From NCBI GenBank assembly GCA_025716815.1, contig JAIXMN010000019.1, positions 744,001-808,000 of the forward strand: 64,000 nucleotides of DNA, written 5' to 3'. Below are positions 11,150 to 23,190 of the stretch, piece by piece. The DNA comes from Dichotomocladium elegans. Taxonomy: Eukaryota; Mucoromycota; Mucoromycetes; Mucorales; Lichtheimiaceae. Position numbers and translations under genes: made by a program. Each line of letters begins with the position of its first letter. Positions within the stretch are counted from its first letter, which is position 1. The notes below the pieces were generated by a model. The model was given only the letters and a program-made list of their open reading frames with translations. It made no database searches and was not told where the DNA came from.

Positions 11150-13279
11150 ATGCCACCTAGTAAGTTGGCCGACTTGGAGAATTGGGGGCCGAGGACGAAG
11201 GATTTTCGGAGAGGGGGAAGGCATTTGTGTACAAGACGATGCAGAAAGAATCAAGGCCTGTTGAAGTTTGCTTAATGTTGGATTTTCAATCCTGTAGAAA
11301 AGAAATCGCTTGCCGATCAGCTCGCTGATCTCGAATCAACTGCCCCCAGAGGTAATAACCATAATGACACTAAACGTCATGAACCGATCTGATCCGACTT
11401 GCTGTCATTTCATAGATTATGATCCTGAAGACATTGCCGAACCAGTGCATGAGCACGAGCACGGCCAGGAGCAGGATCAAGAGGATATCGAGAAGGCACG
11501 CGAGCATTATGTCAGCGTCGGAAAGAGCGCATTGCGATCAAAACAATTCTTGCTTGACGATCCCCGCTATGCTGGCAAGCGCACGAGCCGTAAAGATTTA
11601 TTCTCGGACGACGAATTCGATCAGCAAGAAGAGAACGGTTCGGACAACGAATCAGAGCATGGCAGTAAGAGCAGCAGCGACGATGAGGAGAATGCTGAGT
11701 GGGCAGGTCTGGGAAGCGAACAAGACGACGAAGATGACGATGAGGAAAGGGATTCTGAAGAGGAAGAGTCTTCTGAAGAGAATGAGGGCGAGGAAGACCA
11801 AGGCGATAGCGCAGTCAAGGAGCAACTGCAACGGATACAAGAAGAGGAGAGGTAGGCCTGGTCTCGCTTCATCCACGTGCGCGTACTTTTTTTTATTTAC
11901 CCGCCAACTCGCTGTCTCATGCTGTACGATAGAGCGATGATCAGCAAAATGTCGCAGAGCGCGCAAAATGACATTGAAAAGGGAAACCACGTTCGCGAGC
12001 AGCTAGTGAGTTTTCTCGTCAGTAGTGGTAAAAGGATCTAGGTTAACATTTATCGTGATAGTCCTTGTGGGAGCGTTTTCTCGAAAGCCGTATCCGCATT
12101 CAAAAGGTGGTGGATCTAGCTAATCAACTGCCGCAGGTAATAAAAAAAAGGGGGGGTGGAGGATTGTATGTGTGTATGTGCTGAACTATTTATCATGTAG
12201 CATGATACATGGCCCGATTTTTTGGCTAAAGAAGAAGGAGTCGAGCCAGTCCTTGATGAAGCCAAGAACCAGTTGCGCGATACGATCGATGAGCTGATTA
12301 ACCTGCGAACAGGAATGTTCGCGGAGAATGATGCTATTGAATTCGGTGATCATTCATGGAACAAGCGAAAGCGATGTTCTGATGATGATGAATATGTTGA
12401 TGCCCTTTGGGATGATATTTCAGCCGTGAATGAAATGTGAGCTGTCAGTTCATCTTGGCGAAAGAGAGACGCGATCACTGACTCTGGACATATTAGTTTC
12501 TTACCTTACCGCAATACAACGCTCGAGAAATGGAGTAACAAGGTTCAAGCGGCCTCGAGCGTACGGCTCAATAAGAAGTTCAAAGCATTTGATCAGGTAC
12601 GTTAAAAAATGCAATGCGGCTCCTCCTGGGCTAACTCGGTCTGTAACATGGGTATGTCCATGTATAGAATATTATGACGCAAATCGACAATACGATGGCC
12701 GACAAAGAACGACTTCTTCGACGGACGCAATTGCAACGTGTCGAGTACAAAATCCTCGGCAAGCAGGAGAAGGCAAGCGATCAACTGGCTAAGGAAGAAC
12801 AACAACAACAACAAGAGCAGCAGCAGCAGCAGCAGGATACCACCAGCAAGGCAGATCGACACTTGCAAAACTTTGATGAAGAAATATTTGACGATAATGA
12901 TTTCTACCAACAGCTTTTGCGTGAGCTTATTGATGCACGCATGGTTGATACTGATGATCCGATCAGCAACGGCATGCGTTGGGCTGCACGCAAGAGCATT
13001 GAGGGTCAGCAGAAGAAAAAGAAGAAAAGAGTTACCTTGCAAAGTTTACGAAAGAGCCGAACGCTCAAGTAGGTGAATCATTATTGTCCTCAAAGTACTT
13101 TGTGACTCACGATCTCTTATCTATAAAGGTTTGATCCTCACGAAAAGCTGCAAAACTTCATGGCGCCTGTTCCTGCGGGAACATGGCACGAGGAAATGAT
13201 CGAGGAACTTTACACGTCCCTTCTGGGGCAGAGAAAGAACCTTCTCGACGAGTCGTCGACTACCACTCTTACTGCATAA
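11150..13279 (+). CDS. BFR2: Ribosome-biogenesis protein BFR2/AATF
   Basis: Nucleolar factor for early 18S rRNA processing in the small-subunit processome. Nine exons: 11150-11159, 11298-11351, 11416-11851, 11933-12005, 12062-12136, 12201-12436, 12497-12596, 12668-13068, 13129-13279, about 511 aa. Start: ATGCCACCTA then a perfect GTAAGT, joined to the KKKSLADQLADLE block that begins family members. Seen next: DDPRYAGKRTSRKDLF, a long acidic D/E/S run, then LPYRNTTLEKWSNKVQ and VRLNKKFKAFDQNIMTQID, family hallmarks. A polyglutamine tract (about residue 400) interrupts the C-terminal domain, followed by DENDFYQQLLRELID-like sequence. It ends near GQRKNLLDESSTTTLTA. Very secure; only the 10-nt first exon is inferred. 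Confidence 0.9.
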
Positions 13280-13443
13280 AAATACTCCAACCCAATAAAT
13301 TCATCGCACGTTTCTACTGTAAACCAGATGGCCCCTCCCCAAAGAATAAAGGCCGGAAAGGAAAAACTCCGGCTAATTACTTCTTTTCGCGCTCATTTTC
13401 GTTTTCTTTCTCTTTCTCTCTCTCTGGTCTATTTACAATTGCA

Positions 13444-14206
13444 ATGTGGTTGAGCGATCTCCAAAGTATGTCGATGGATGGGTGAAAATACGGTCATTGA
13501 AAGTCATTCTTGAACGTCAACATCTCTGGCGGATGGCGCGGGCGGCTCTGATCCTCCTTTTTATGCGTCATGTAGAAATCGGTGTTGGTCTTACGGCGTT
13601 CGGCGTCTTTTTCATGTTCCTTGGCGTCTTCCTGCTGTTTGATGCGGGACTGATGGCTATTGGCAATGTAAAAGAATGGCAAAAAGACTTGATGGATGAC
13701 AGTTTACTAATGAGCGTTTTTGATGAAAAAAAAAACACACACACACAAACCAGATTTTGTTTTTGAGCGGTATTGGAGCGATTATCGGTCCAAGAAGCAC
13801 GCTGGTGTTCTTTACGCGCCGCGAAAAGCTCCGTGGCACGATCTGCTTTTTGGGAGGCATCTTTTTAGTCCTGACAAAGTTCCCCATCCTGGGCTTTATT
13901 CTCGAGGTGTTTGGCTTTCTCAACTTGTTCGGGTATAAAAGACTTTCTTCATCTTTTCGCCACCCACCCCGTTGTTTTTTTTTTGGGCTCACATATGCGG
14001 TGGGATGCCTTTCTAGTGATTTCTTCCCTGTGGTTTTCGGCTTCATGAGACGACTGCCCATCATTGGCCCTGTGTTGAGCCATCCTGTGATATCCCGAGT
14101 AAGTTTCCTTGTCATAAAGCAAAACGGTGAGGGTCCGGACTAAAACAACACATGTATAATAAATCATGTAAAGTTCATGCCACGCGAATCAAGAACCCGG
14201 GTCTAA
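13444..14206 (+). CDS. GOT1: Golgi transport protein GOT1
   Basis: Small tetraspanning membrane protein acting in ER-Golgi vesicle traffic. Five exons: 13444-13465, 13576-13667, 13754-13932, 14017-14098, 14174-14206, about 135 aa, the family's usual size. The start MWLSDLQKIGVGLTAFGVFF follows splicing of a 22-nt first coding exon. Conserved blocks: LFFDAGLMAIGN-like FDAGLMAIGN, ILFLSGIGAIIGP, TRREKLRGTICFLGGIFLV, FPILGFILEVFGFLNLFG and DFFPVVFGFMRRLPIIG. Four hydrophobic segments are evident. The last 11 residues come from a tiny exon after an intron with a CTAAA branch site. This end is the least certain part. It begins 165 bp after BFR2 on the same strand. Confidence 0.92.
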
Positions 14207-14710
14207 AGAAGATGGGTGTGTGGAATAGGATGGTTGTTGTACATAGCTTTTTTTTTTACTTTTACTTTATTTTCAAAAATAGACAACACATTTGAAAAAA
14301 AAAAGGACAAGTCTGTTAAACAAGCAAATATATATATATGTAATAGTAATATACCCTTGGAGACAATACAAAAAAAAAAAGAAAAGAAAAGGAAAAAAGA
14401 CAAAGGGGGGGGTGGGATATACGTTAAAAGTACTGTATAAGGAATAAAAAGGATGGATTTTGAAGCGGGAGTTTCTTTTTTTTTTTGCGTGAATAATACT
14501 AGGTGTAGATGATATCAGATTCCCCTCTTTGCATTGAGGGGAAGAGGGAGTTTGTGGGATGGGATGGGGCTTCTTTTTTTTGTTTGTTTTAGCTTCTTCT
14601 TCAAACTTGCGCGCATGTACACGTTCGAAAGCTTTGGGTTGTGGGGAAGGGAAAAAGATGAATTGGTATGTTGCGAGAGAGAGAGGGAAAAAAATAAACA
14701 GAAATCAAAG

Positions 14711-16747
14711 TCAATAGTAAGCCGAAGTGCTGGCCTGGGAATGGCTTCTGGCGACAGAGGAGAGCATATAGGGATGATGAGGTGGCGGTGGCGGGTGAGG
14801 AGCTGCGTATGGCTGAGGCGAGGGCGGCGGTCCGGACGAGGGCGTGGGCGGTGTCATGACCATTGGAGGCGCCAAGGGTGCGTGCATGGGCATCGTGTAG
14901 TTTGGGTAGTAGGGATAAGAGGAGTACTCGCCCCCGTTACTGCTTCCATTGCTGTTACTTCCGTTTCCTTGGTGGTGACCGGCCCCATTGCCGTTTGCCA
15001 TCATCGGGGGAGGGCCGTTGTATGGCGGTCTTCCTCCAGAGAGGGGCGGCGGAGGAGGAGGAGCAGCCATCGGGTGGTGGTGATGATGGGGATGGTGCTC
15101 GTTCGTTGGTGTGTGTGGAGGCGGAGGAGGAGGCGGAGGTGCTGCTTGCTGGTGCTGCTGCTGGTGTTGCTGCGGCTGGTGTTGCTGGCGTTCCTGGTTA
15201 TCCGTGTAGTGGCCGGGGCTTCTGCCCCGGACAACGAGCGGAGCAGACTGGCAAGAGGCGATCTTGATCCGTTCGCCGTGGTCGGTCTCGGCGTACAAGT
15301 CACACACGCACACGTAGTACTGCTGGGCCGCCCGTCGCTTGCCATTGTTGGCTGTAGCCGTCTTGAATTGGATTCGTTCAAAGGTGACGATGTTCTGGTT
15401 TGTTCCAACCGAGCTCATCGACAGGTTGCCGCCGGGCGTGATGGGTTTCGGGAGAGGCGTGGTCTGGGGCCCCTTGTCCCGCTTCGGCGTATGCTGGACG
15501 AGTTCGATCCGCTTGTCGGAATTCGACACTCTGGCCCAGATGCCGAGCAGGAAATGGCGAACCGGGAAAAAGCTGCCGTCCTCCTTGCGCACTAGGCACT
15601 GGGGCTCGTGGTCTGTGTAGTAATGATTCATGCCATGGATCGAGAACGCAGAGCTGATTTGGAAGTAATTGCGTCGGTAGCATGTCCAGTCGTTGTCGGC
15701 TAAAAAGAAGCCACGGTCCATCTTGCTTTGGATCCGTACAGTAAGGCTAATCAAATAGGGTACGTGTGAGTATTTTTTTTTGGGGGGTTTCAGGCAATTC
15801 CTATGCCACCCCCTAGCTTCCCGCACCAACACTCCCCACCCCCCCGCTTGCTCTTACAGGTTAGTTCGGTCCATCCCATATAGATTATCAAACGGCTTTG
15901 TAGAGCTGAAGAATGGACCAGCCTCGGGAGGAAACAAAGAGTCGCTGCGTCCACGCTTTCTCGTCACACCCATGAACGGTGATGAATGAAATGATGGCGT
16001 AGAATAGGAATTTCTGGTCGGTGATGGGTCGGTCGCTGGGCTTGGGCGGGGCGTGCTGGGTTGAGAAACGGCAATCATTCTAAAAAAAATAGATCATGAG
16101 TTTCAGTGTGCTCACTTGCTTATGATACATAAGCCCAATTCCCCGACCCCAACTTTTTTTTTTTTTGCTTTGCCCTTTACTTTTCCTTGGACTTACCCTG
16201 GGAGTCTTGGGTCAGAGCTCGGCGAGGATGCTTGATGACTACACGTTCGAATAAATAAAAATTTTGTCGGTGAGTAACAATAGTCCCATTTTGTGTTGCC
16301 ATGGTTTTCATATGATATCCGCGTACAAAGGGGTAGAGGGGAGGGGCACTTTTTTTTTTTTTGTTCGGTGGTACCTGTCGCACGAAACGATGGTAGGCAG
16401 CAGTCCGCGCATGATTGACAGCAAACCCCCACTCTCGCGCTTACGTCTCAGATAAGGTAGATTGTGCCAGCAGTAGGAGAGAGAAAGAGTATGTGTGTAG
16501 GTGTAGCGCGCACGCCTCCCAGATCCATACACCCCCAGGCAACAGCAAACGAAGGAAAAAAAACAAGGACGATGACTTACATGGGTGGATGCACAGGCGC
16601 GCCCTGGGAGAATGGATGAGGTGGGTAACCATGATCCATATGTGGATATAACGGTACGGACGATTGCATCGGGCCCTCTGCAGCAGATGGACTGGGCAGG
16701 GGATTGGATTGCATCTGCCACTCTTTTGAATCCTGTACCGAGTTCAT
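14711..16747 (-). CDS. NDT80/PhoG-like transcription factor
   Basis: Sequence-specific DNA-binding regulator of the p53-like Ndt80/PhoG fold. In other fungi this family controls development, meiosis or nutrient-responsive protease genes. Minus-strand exons: 16747-16581, 16238-16197, 16079-15858, 15746-14711, about 488 aa. The DNA-binding domain (about residues 140-330) shows LTVRIQSKMDRGFFLADNDW, TCYRRNYFQISSAFS, VELVQHTPKRDKGPQ-like ELVQHTPKRDKGPQ and VTFERIQFKTATANNGKRRA. The C-terminal 150 residues are Gln/His/Pro-rich, ending in YPYYPNYTMP and AST-rich sequence, likely an activation region. A 42-nt second exon is inferred because it keeps phase and avoids stops. Family sure; target genes unknown. 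Confidence 0.88.
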
Positions 16748-18950
16748 TGTTGGATCGAGGGAGAAGGAAACGAAAAGAGGTGGAAAAGAGAAAGGGGAAA
16801 GGATTGGGGGAGAAGGGCGGTTTCGTTTATGGGCGTACAAAAATAAAAAGGTTGCGGACTTTTTTTGAGGGCAAGAAGCGCAGCAGCCAAATAAAAACAC
16901 GGGGATTTTTTTTTTTTTACACAAAAACTTTTCGTCCTGGTGATAAGCTTGCTTTGGCAAAAATATCAAAAGGAAATCGAGGACAGAAGAGATATGAACA
17001 AGGATTTTGAGGGGCCTTATAGCCTTTTTTTTTTACAGATCGGCATATAAAACTGCATTAATAAGGTTACAGTGCATATCGGTGAAAAACCCGCTCTATT
17101 AGGTTTCCCATATCAGTCCGGCCGGTGGCCCTTTTGCACCTGGCTCTTGGTTTTCTAGGATAAGCCCGGTCTTCTCTCTCGTACGGGTCTTTTTTTCTTG
17201 AAGTAACCGAGCGCTTCTGCTCCTGTACAATGATGATCTAGCGACACGAATCGCGTGGACAAGGTCATACTGTGTTTGTTGTAAAACACATTACGGAGGG
17301 GAACAAGGTAGTGATTGCTATTGTGTGTATATATGTTTCCTGTTTTCGTTCCCCTCTCAATTCAGTCTAACCGGATTCTAGTCATCCGAGGCATCAGTGG
17401 AGACGAAACTTTCGTTTTTCCCAAAGTCACACTTTTTTCTCTGGGGGACGCCATCATCGGCCTGCGCCAATCGCTACAAAAGAGGCCATATGAAAACGGC
17501 AATATCCGCCAAAGCTGGAATGACAAAAAGTGCTGCTGCTGGGATTTTTGTCTGTCTTCTCCACATCCGCTTTTCTCCACCCTACCCGTCCCCCCCCCAA
17601 TCCTTTCGTGTATGTGTTCCTCCCCCCAAAAAGAAAACCAGAACAGAAGATAAGGGAATTACCAATGCACACGAGAGAAAAATGGTAGAGCAAAACAAAA
17701 CTCCAGAAGGTAACCTTGCTTGCTGCAGTCTGTGCGTCCTCCGCTTTTCGATGTATCACCATGACTTCAAGTGTGATTTCAGAGTCATCAAGGATAACCA
17801 TCGACAAGAGGAGGGGAGAATGGAAAGTAGATTTTTTTTGGGGGGGATAAAGAAAGGGACCAGACATGCGCGCTCTTTTGAGCTCGTCTTTCCGAAATTT
17901 GACTCGGGAACTAATCTTTCTATCGCTTTCTCTTTTTCATCGTGTGCTCGATCTTTCCTCTGCAAAAAAAAAAAAAATATTTTCACGGGCGTTTTTTTTT
18001 TTATCCAAATCATTAAAGTTATGCTGACGAACTGAAGGGAGGGCAAAAAAGTGGGTCAAGAAATGATGAAATCTTGCAGTGACTTGACGAGATCCATTCG
18101 CTTCTTGCGGGTAGTGTGCACGGGTGATATCACTGTTCCAAGCTGGGAAAGATGCTTCCCAGCGCACTAATCTCACCATAATGCTTTTGGGACACTCCTT
18201 TTCTGTGCGCAAAAGGACCCCCCCCCACTCTGTCTTACACAACCACTGCCTTACACCAGGCCACGCTATGGTTACAGCAGAAAATTCTGGAATCACTCTC
18301 TCTCCCTTTGTCAACCTGAGAAGCATCCCACATGCTGCTTGTGTTGGTGCCGCCAAACTGGCAATTCTTTGTGTATTGTGTGTGACAGTCTTGGATGGGG
18401 GGAGTTGAGGATGAGGTAGGAAGCGAGAAAGTAAGATGTTGTACAGTACGGTGCAAGAATTACCCCCTGCTACGGATGAACTAAATCTAGCATATATTTC
18501 TCATCAATAGATAATTTTTGAGCCATGTGCTTGCATAGAATGACCTAAAGTCTGGTCGTCTACTCGCAAGGAAGAGCGATGGAATTACGCATCATCCGCT
18601 CCGAGACTTGGTCGTTCATAGTATGCCTTTCCTTGATGTGAAGTCATCGCTTTGACGTGATACTCCCCCAAAGCTTCCTTCAATTTGATCATTGTGAACC
18701 CAGACACAAAGGATCGACCGCACAAAGCGCCAGGAAGCTGATGGAGATCCTCGCCCTTCAACTGCATGGATGGGATACACTAACCTCGACTATTACGTAT
18801 GAACCAAACACTCGAAGGAATCTATCTTTGGAACGTGAGGAATTCCAGCATCTTCATTATGCTTAGTTCGGAAATATCGTTCATGTCGAAAAAGTAGGTG
18901 GCGTATTTCCGTTGATTTGTATCAGCTGAGAACACATAAGGCATCCTTGT
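16748..18950. other. Long upstream region of the NDT80-like gene
   Basis: More than 2 kb upstream of the transcription factor start without a supported gene. Reading frames here are short, cross homopolymers and lack family motifs. A long promoter or untranslated leader for the regulator is plausible but not shown. Confidence 0.35.
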
Positions 18951-18959
18951 GAATTAGCT

Positions 18960-19590
18960 CTACTGTATTAGATGCCACAAACATGCACTATTTTCCAAAA
19001 TCGCCTTTTGCCCAATGATGGCAAACCAAATGTCACATGCATACACGAAAGGTGTCGCACAACAAAAAGCTTCCATCTCTATAAAATTTCGTTCCTTTTG
19101 ACTCTTTCTGCTTTATGTACTTTACATCTTTTTTGTTACAAACATGGCCAAGGTCATGTCGTTGATGAAGAAATGTACTTTCTGCAATCCGTTTATTCTC
19201 ACACTTGAATATCTGCGGAGCCTATCTTGCAGACATAACTCTGATCTTACTGCCACACACATTCCCAAGCAAAAGGATCCAGACACTCGGATGAAAGAAG
19301 CGGGGATCAAGCGCAGTTACACAGCGTACACGGACCAAGACAAGGTCTGATTTTTCAAACGGATGTTTGAGAGGGCCTTGAGTGCATCAGCTGCTGCTAG
19401 GAATCCATGTTCGTTCGGCCCAGCGAAGGGCATTACAGTACAATATGTGAAGGACCCTGACAGCATCTTTAAGAGACCTAACGCGAGGGGATGGCTCGCG
19501 TATTCTCAATCAAGGGCACAAGAGCGTCTTGACTGGGTGCGCAGATGGGACAGGACCCGACATCGACTTTGAAGAAGCCGAGGATATCGG
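18960..19590 (+). mobile_element. Decayed Tc1/mariner-type transposon fragment, copy A
   Basis: Degenerate transposase N-terminal region, recognised because the same blocks recur at 41.8-42.5 kb (minus) and 53.5-54.3 kb (plus). Shared protein blocks include THIPK(R)KDPD-R-KEAG-KRSYTAYTDQDKV, RMFERALSASAA and GITVQYVKDPDSIFK. The frame is broken by stops and indels (for example a stop right after TDQDKV at about 19350). It ends in LDWVRRWDRT and loses the catalytic half. Upstream DNA (ACTATTTTCCAAAATC at about 18987) is also shared with copy B. No terminal repeats could be delimited. Confidence 0.7.
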
Positions 19591-22062
19591 TGTGCTTATT
19601 TCCACCGTACTCGTCTGAAATCAATCCGATTTGGTCGTTGTCAAGAGCAAAGTAAAACGCAATAGGTTCTTGGCAAGCGAGACATTGACGATCCGAATCA
19701 GTGAAGCATCCAATAGCTTAAAGCTGGGTGATTTCGACGGTTTCGTTTCTCATCCTTACCGAAGTTTAGCCAAATGTCGTAACAGACAGCAGCTGTAATG
19801 TGCCTTTCCGAGTACACCGCAAATCTAAGTAGAGTATGCGACGTTGAGTTACAATCCTATCAGTCTGATATCTCCGTGCATGGTACCAACTAATCACTGA
19901 GCAATATCATAATAATGATGTTTAAAGAGTTAGCTTTCGTTGTTGATTATTACGAGTATGTGCAATGGTACTGATCGAGGACGAAGGTAGATTAAGTGGT
20001 TGCGGGTGTAACAATGAATACTAATAAGAATCGATGGTATGCACAAGATAGCCATGGCCTCTGAAGGCGCAAAGGGGCGTGATTGCAGAAGCTGGTGGTT
20101 GACGAAAGAGTATCCTCATCAATATATCGGAAAGCGGAGTCGAATGATAGGAGGTTGTTGTTTCAAAAGGGAAGGATGATTTCTGCAAGTTCCTGCCCGA
20201 GTTCAATGAGGCTTGCTTTTTGAGATGGAGCAAGGAGATTTTTGAGAGGCTTTGTCGAGGCGTTTGGGCTGCTATGATGAAGATTTGCTAAAACCAGCTT
20301 GATGATATTAATGTAACGGTGGGGCGAAGAAGGTCTAGGCAGCGAAAACAGAGCAGTAGAAACCCCTGCCGTCACTACGAAACCACGATAGCCTCTTATT
20401 ATCAAGCCAACAAAAGGATTCCTTCGAGGGGCAAATCATAAGGCAAAATTGATACCAGGAAGACGCACCAATTATTGATTACATCATGGGTTTTCGATAC
20501 TGAACACTTGAGGTATTGTATATGTTGCAAAATAAAGTTAGAGCTGATTAAGAATAGGACTTTGTAAGACGGGAATAAAACAGGTGCTGAGCATTATTGT
20601 GTATTCATACTAGCTTGAATGGTTAAGGATATGTGTATAATTTCTAGTCGACAAATTGGCTTATAATATGTATGTAAGCTTGGCTTCGGGGATAATGTAG
20701 TTTGAGGCACTGACTTTTATCTCAATGTATCAGACGCGCGACAGTATCAAACCAATTCAGCTCTGACATTATCCGCAATTGATCTCGAGTAATGACTATT
20801 TGATCGTACAAAGACCTGTGTCTTACAATGGGACAGGTCAAGAATTTGGTCGTGCACACCTGGAAAATCGAAGTTCGCCACCGCTACTCAAAGCGTCCGC
20901 ATGCCTTCCCAACCAAGGATACTCGCGCAAACCTCAAAATCCCAAAGACAGGACCTATGCTAACAATCATTCCTGGTGCACTCTCTCTCTCCTCTCAAGT
21001 CTTCGTTAATATATCCGTTGAAACATCTGAACTCAACAACTCCATCTAAAGCTCCCGTCGCAGAGCAATACACCAACCCATGAAGAGCATCTGATATAGA
21101 GCACGGAGGAAGCGTGCACACGGAGAAGAGAAGAGCAATAACTTTACAACACAATATGGGATGGGCACCGCATTTGTAAGGAGTGAAAAAACGCACCTTA
21201 GAGATCAGGCCAAATTTTTGCACGATGCAGAGGAAAAGCCCCCTTCTATATTGGCCCTAGAAAACAGATCGATCTTTATACGATGAAAGAAAACCATACC
21301 TCTCAGCGCTTTCACAGATGGACCTTATCTCTCAAGTGAAAAGGAAGGTACCCTTATAAAAAGTAGATCGATTGATTTTTGCAAGATGTGTTTTTTTAAA
21401 GAAAAACACACGAGTTCTTAGTCCGGTAGTGCACCAAAATTTCGATGGTGCTGTAAATAGGTTCACTTGCAGTCAATGTCTTGCCGATTCCACAAACAGA
21501 TACATGACTTGTGCTGGAGCAGCTTGAAGAAAAAAGCTTACCGTCTCGTTCCTCGTCGAGGCCATGGGTTCATCAGATGCAGAGCAATTTGTCGCAGCAG
21601 ATATCACCCATTCGATGCAATATATACGCAACGTAAGGAATGATTTTTGGTTTGGCGGATGTTTATGCCTCCCTCTTTTCATTATACAACATGGGTCCCT
21701 CGACCGCTAAAAGTAAAAGGCAAGAACCCTATTTTCAGCATGATTGGTAATAAGCATGAATAGTTTAAACCATGGGCCCGGGCTTTAACGCTTTTCGCTG
21801 ATTTACTAATGCAGGGCAAATGGCTCCTTACTCCCAAGAGGGATGTCCACAAAGATCCGAGCAAGATATTGAATGTTCTGTAGGCCGATTTCAACTGTAT
21901 CATCGTGGGAGGGAGGAGGTTTTGAGGTGTCTGGTGGCAACCAAAGTCGTCTTGTGAGGAGCTTTCAATATTTTTTGTTTTAAGAATGGGTCATCACCGG
22001 TTATGTCTGTGCGTGCGGCGTTTGTAGTGACTTTGCTTGTTTTGGTAATTGGGTGTGTCACG
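19591..22062. other. AT-rich gene-poor region
   Basis: About 2.5 kb without a supportable gene. One 80-codon minus-strand frame (20405-20163) has protein-like composition (SPNASTKPLKNLLAPSQKASL) but no recognised family, and another open stretch lies at 20828-21049 (plus). These may be repeat relics. Multiple in-frame stops surround both. Confidence 0.3.
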
Positions 22063-22068
22063 TATAAA
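22063..22068 (+). promoter_or_regulatory. TATA box of the SCP2 gene
   Basis: TATAAA about 54 bp before the SCP2 start codon, followed by a pyrimidine-rich leader. Spacing fits a core promoter with a short 5' UTR. Confidence 0.45.
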
Positions 22069-22121
22069 GAAGACCGGTTTTTCTTTTTTAGCCCCTCTCT
22101 CTTTGTGTCCCACCCATCCTC

Positions 22122-22659
22122 ATGTCAAACATTGTTATCTCTGGTTTCAAGAGCTCGGCTTTGATGGACGAGCTCAACAAGTCCCTCGACAGATTCTCCG
22201 TAGACGAACGCCAACAATTGATCAAGCAGGTGCGCCCACTTTCACGGAAACGGGAAAAAAAAAAGACTGACAAGACGGTTTTAAAAAAAAAAAGATCAAT
22301 GGCGTGTTTCAATTTGTCATCAAAAACAAGCAAGGTAAAGAGGAGACCTTCACCGTCGATGTCAAAAAGGAGGGCAAGGTAGTCCGCGGTAAGGGCAATA
22401 CCAAGGCGGATGCTATCTTATCCCTGAAGGATGAAGACTTTGTTGCTTTGGCCACTGGCAAGTTGAACGGTAAGTATTCGCCCTCTGCAAAAAAAAAAAA
22501 TTGAGACCCAGCCGGAAACCTGACTGCCACCCCCCTTTTTCGTGATGGATAGGTCAAAAGGCATACATGACCGGCAAACTCAAGGTCAAAGGCCAAATTA
22601 TGCTGGCCATGAAGCTCGATAAGATCTTCAAGACTATCAATCCCGTCGCCAAACTCTAG
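22122..22659 (+). CDS. SCP2 sterol/lipid-binding domain protein, peroxisomal type
   Basis: Binds lipids or acyl-CoA in a hydrophobic cavity, probably in the peroxisome. Three exons: 22122-22229, 22295-22469, 22553-22659, about 129 aa, a stand-alone SCP2 domain. Conserved pattern: INGVFQFVIKNKQGKEETFT, then VDVKKEGKVVRGKGNTKADAI, then LKDEDFVALATGKLNGQKAY and MTGKLKVKGQIMLAMKLDKI. The C-terminus is AKL, a PTS1-type tripeptide, so import into peroxisomes is expected. The start has a short leader after a TATA-like box. Family certain; ligand unknown. Confidence 0.92.
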
Positions 22660-23190
22660 ATCTCTTCTCACCCCCCTCCCAGCCCTTCCGGCATCTTGTG
22701 CGATTCTTAGACAACACCGCCGTCCACTCCAGCAGGCATGGATCCGCACGCAACCGTAGCCGCTGGCGGCAGCAATCGCTAAAATAAAGAGTGCTTAATC
22801 TCAGTTTTATACAAATGTCGAACTCCTTCAAGAATACAGAACCATACGTAGTTTCGACTACCAGCGAGTCAAGTCGATCGCTGTCTTCCCCCGTCTTTCC
22901 AAATCGCTGGCAATTTACAAATATCTCCACCGCCGCAATTCCCTTCCCGGGGAGCGGGTGCGGGGGGAAAGACATGCAGCTGACGTATTTTACATGGGGT
23001 TGATCTGGAACAAAGAAAAACTTACTACTCGAAGGCGGGCTTATTGCGCATTCAAGCCACGACTTAAAAACGCGAGGAAAGGGCGAAAGACGCGCTCGCG
23101 GGAACGATAATTGGGTAAAACGCGTTCCTGAAAGCGTGCTCTTTTCACTTTCCGTTTCCTTTTTTTTTTCGTCATTGAAAAGCTTTCGCC
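22660..23190. other. Intergenic region, SCP2 to CTF4
   Basis: Contains the SCP2 3' end (AATAAA at about 22785) and the CTF4 promoter. The sequence ACGCGCTCGCGG with AACGCG nearby (23090-23125) includes ACGCG, an MBF/MCB-like hexamer core typical of replication-gene promoters. That functional link is inference. Confidence 0.35.

Noticed and set aside
11150..11254. Antisense first exon MPSPSPKILRPRPP overlapping BFR2 exon 1
   Set aside because: It would overlap a well-supported exon and no consistent downstream splicing was found.
13949..14167. Minus-strand and other alternative-frame ORFs over GOT1, CTF4, CPR and similar genes
   Set aside because: They are shadows of recognised genes, lacking motifs and crossing introns.
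14216..14440. Lysine-rich ORF after GOT1
   Set aside because: It is made of poly-A and poly-T runs in a 3' UTR.
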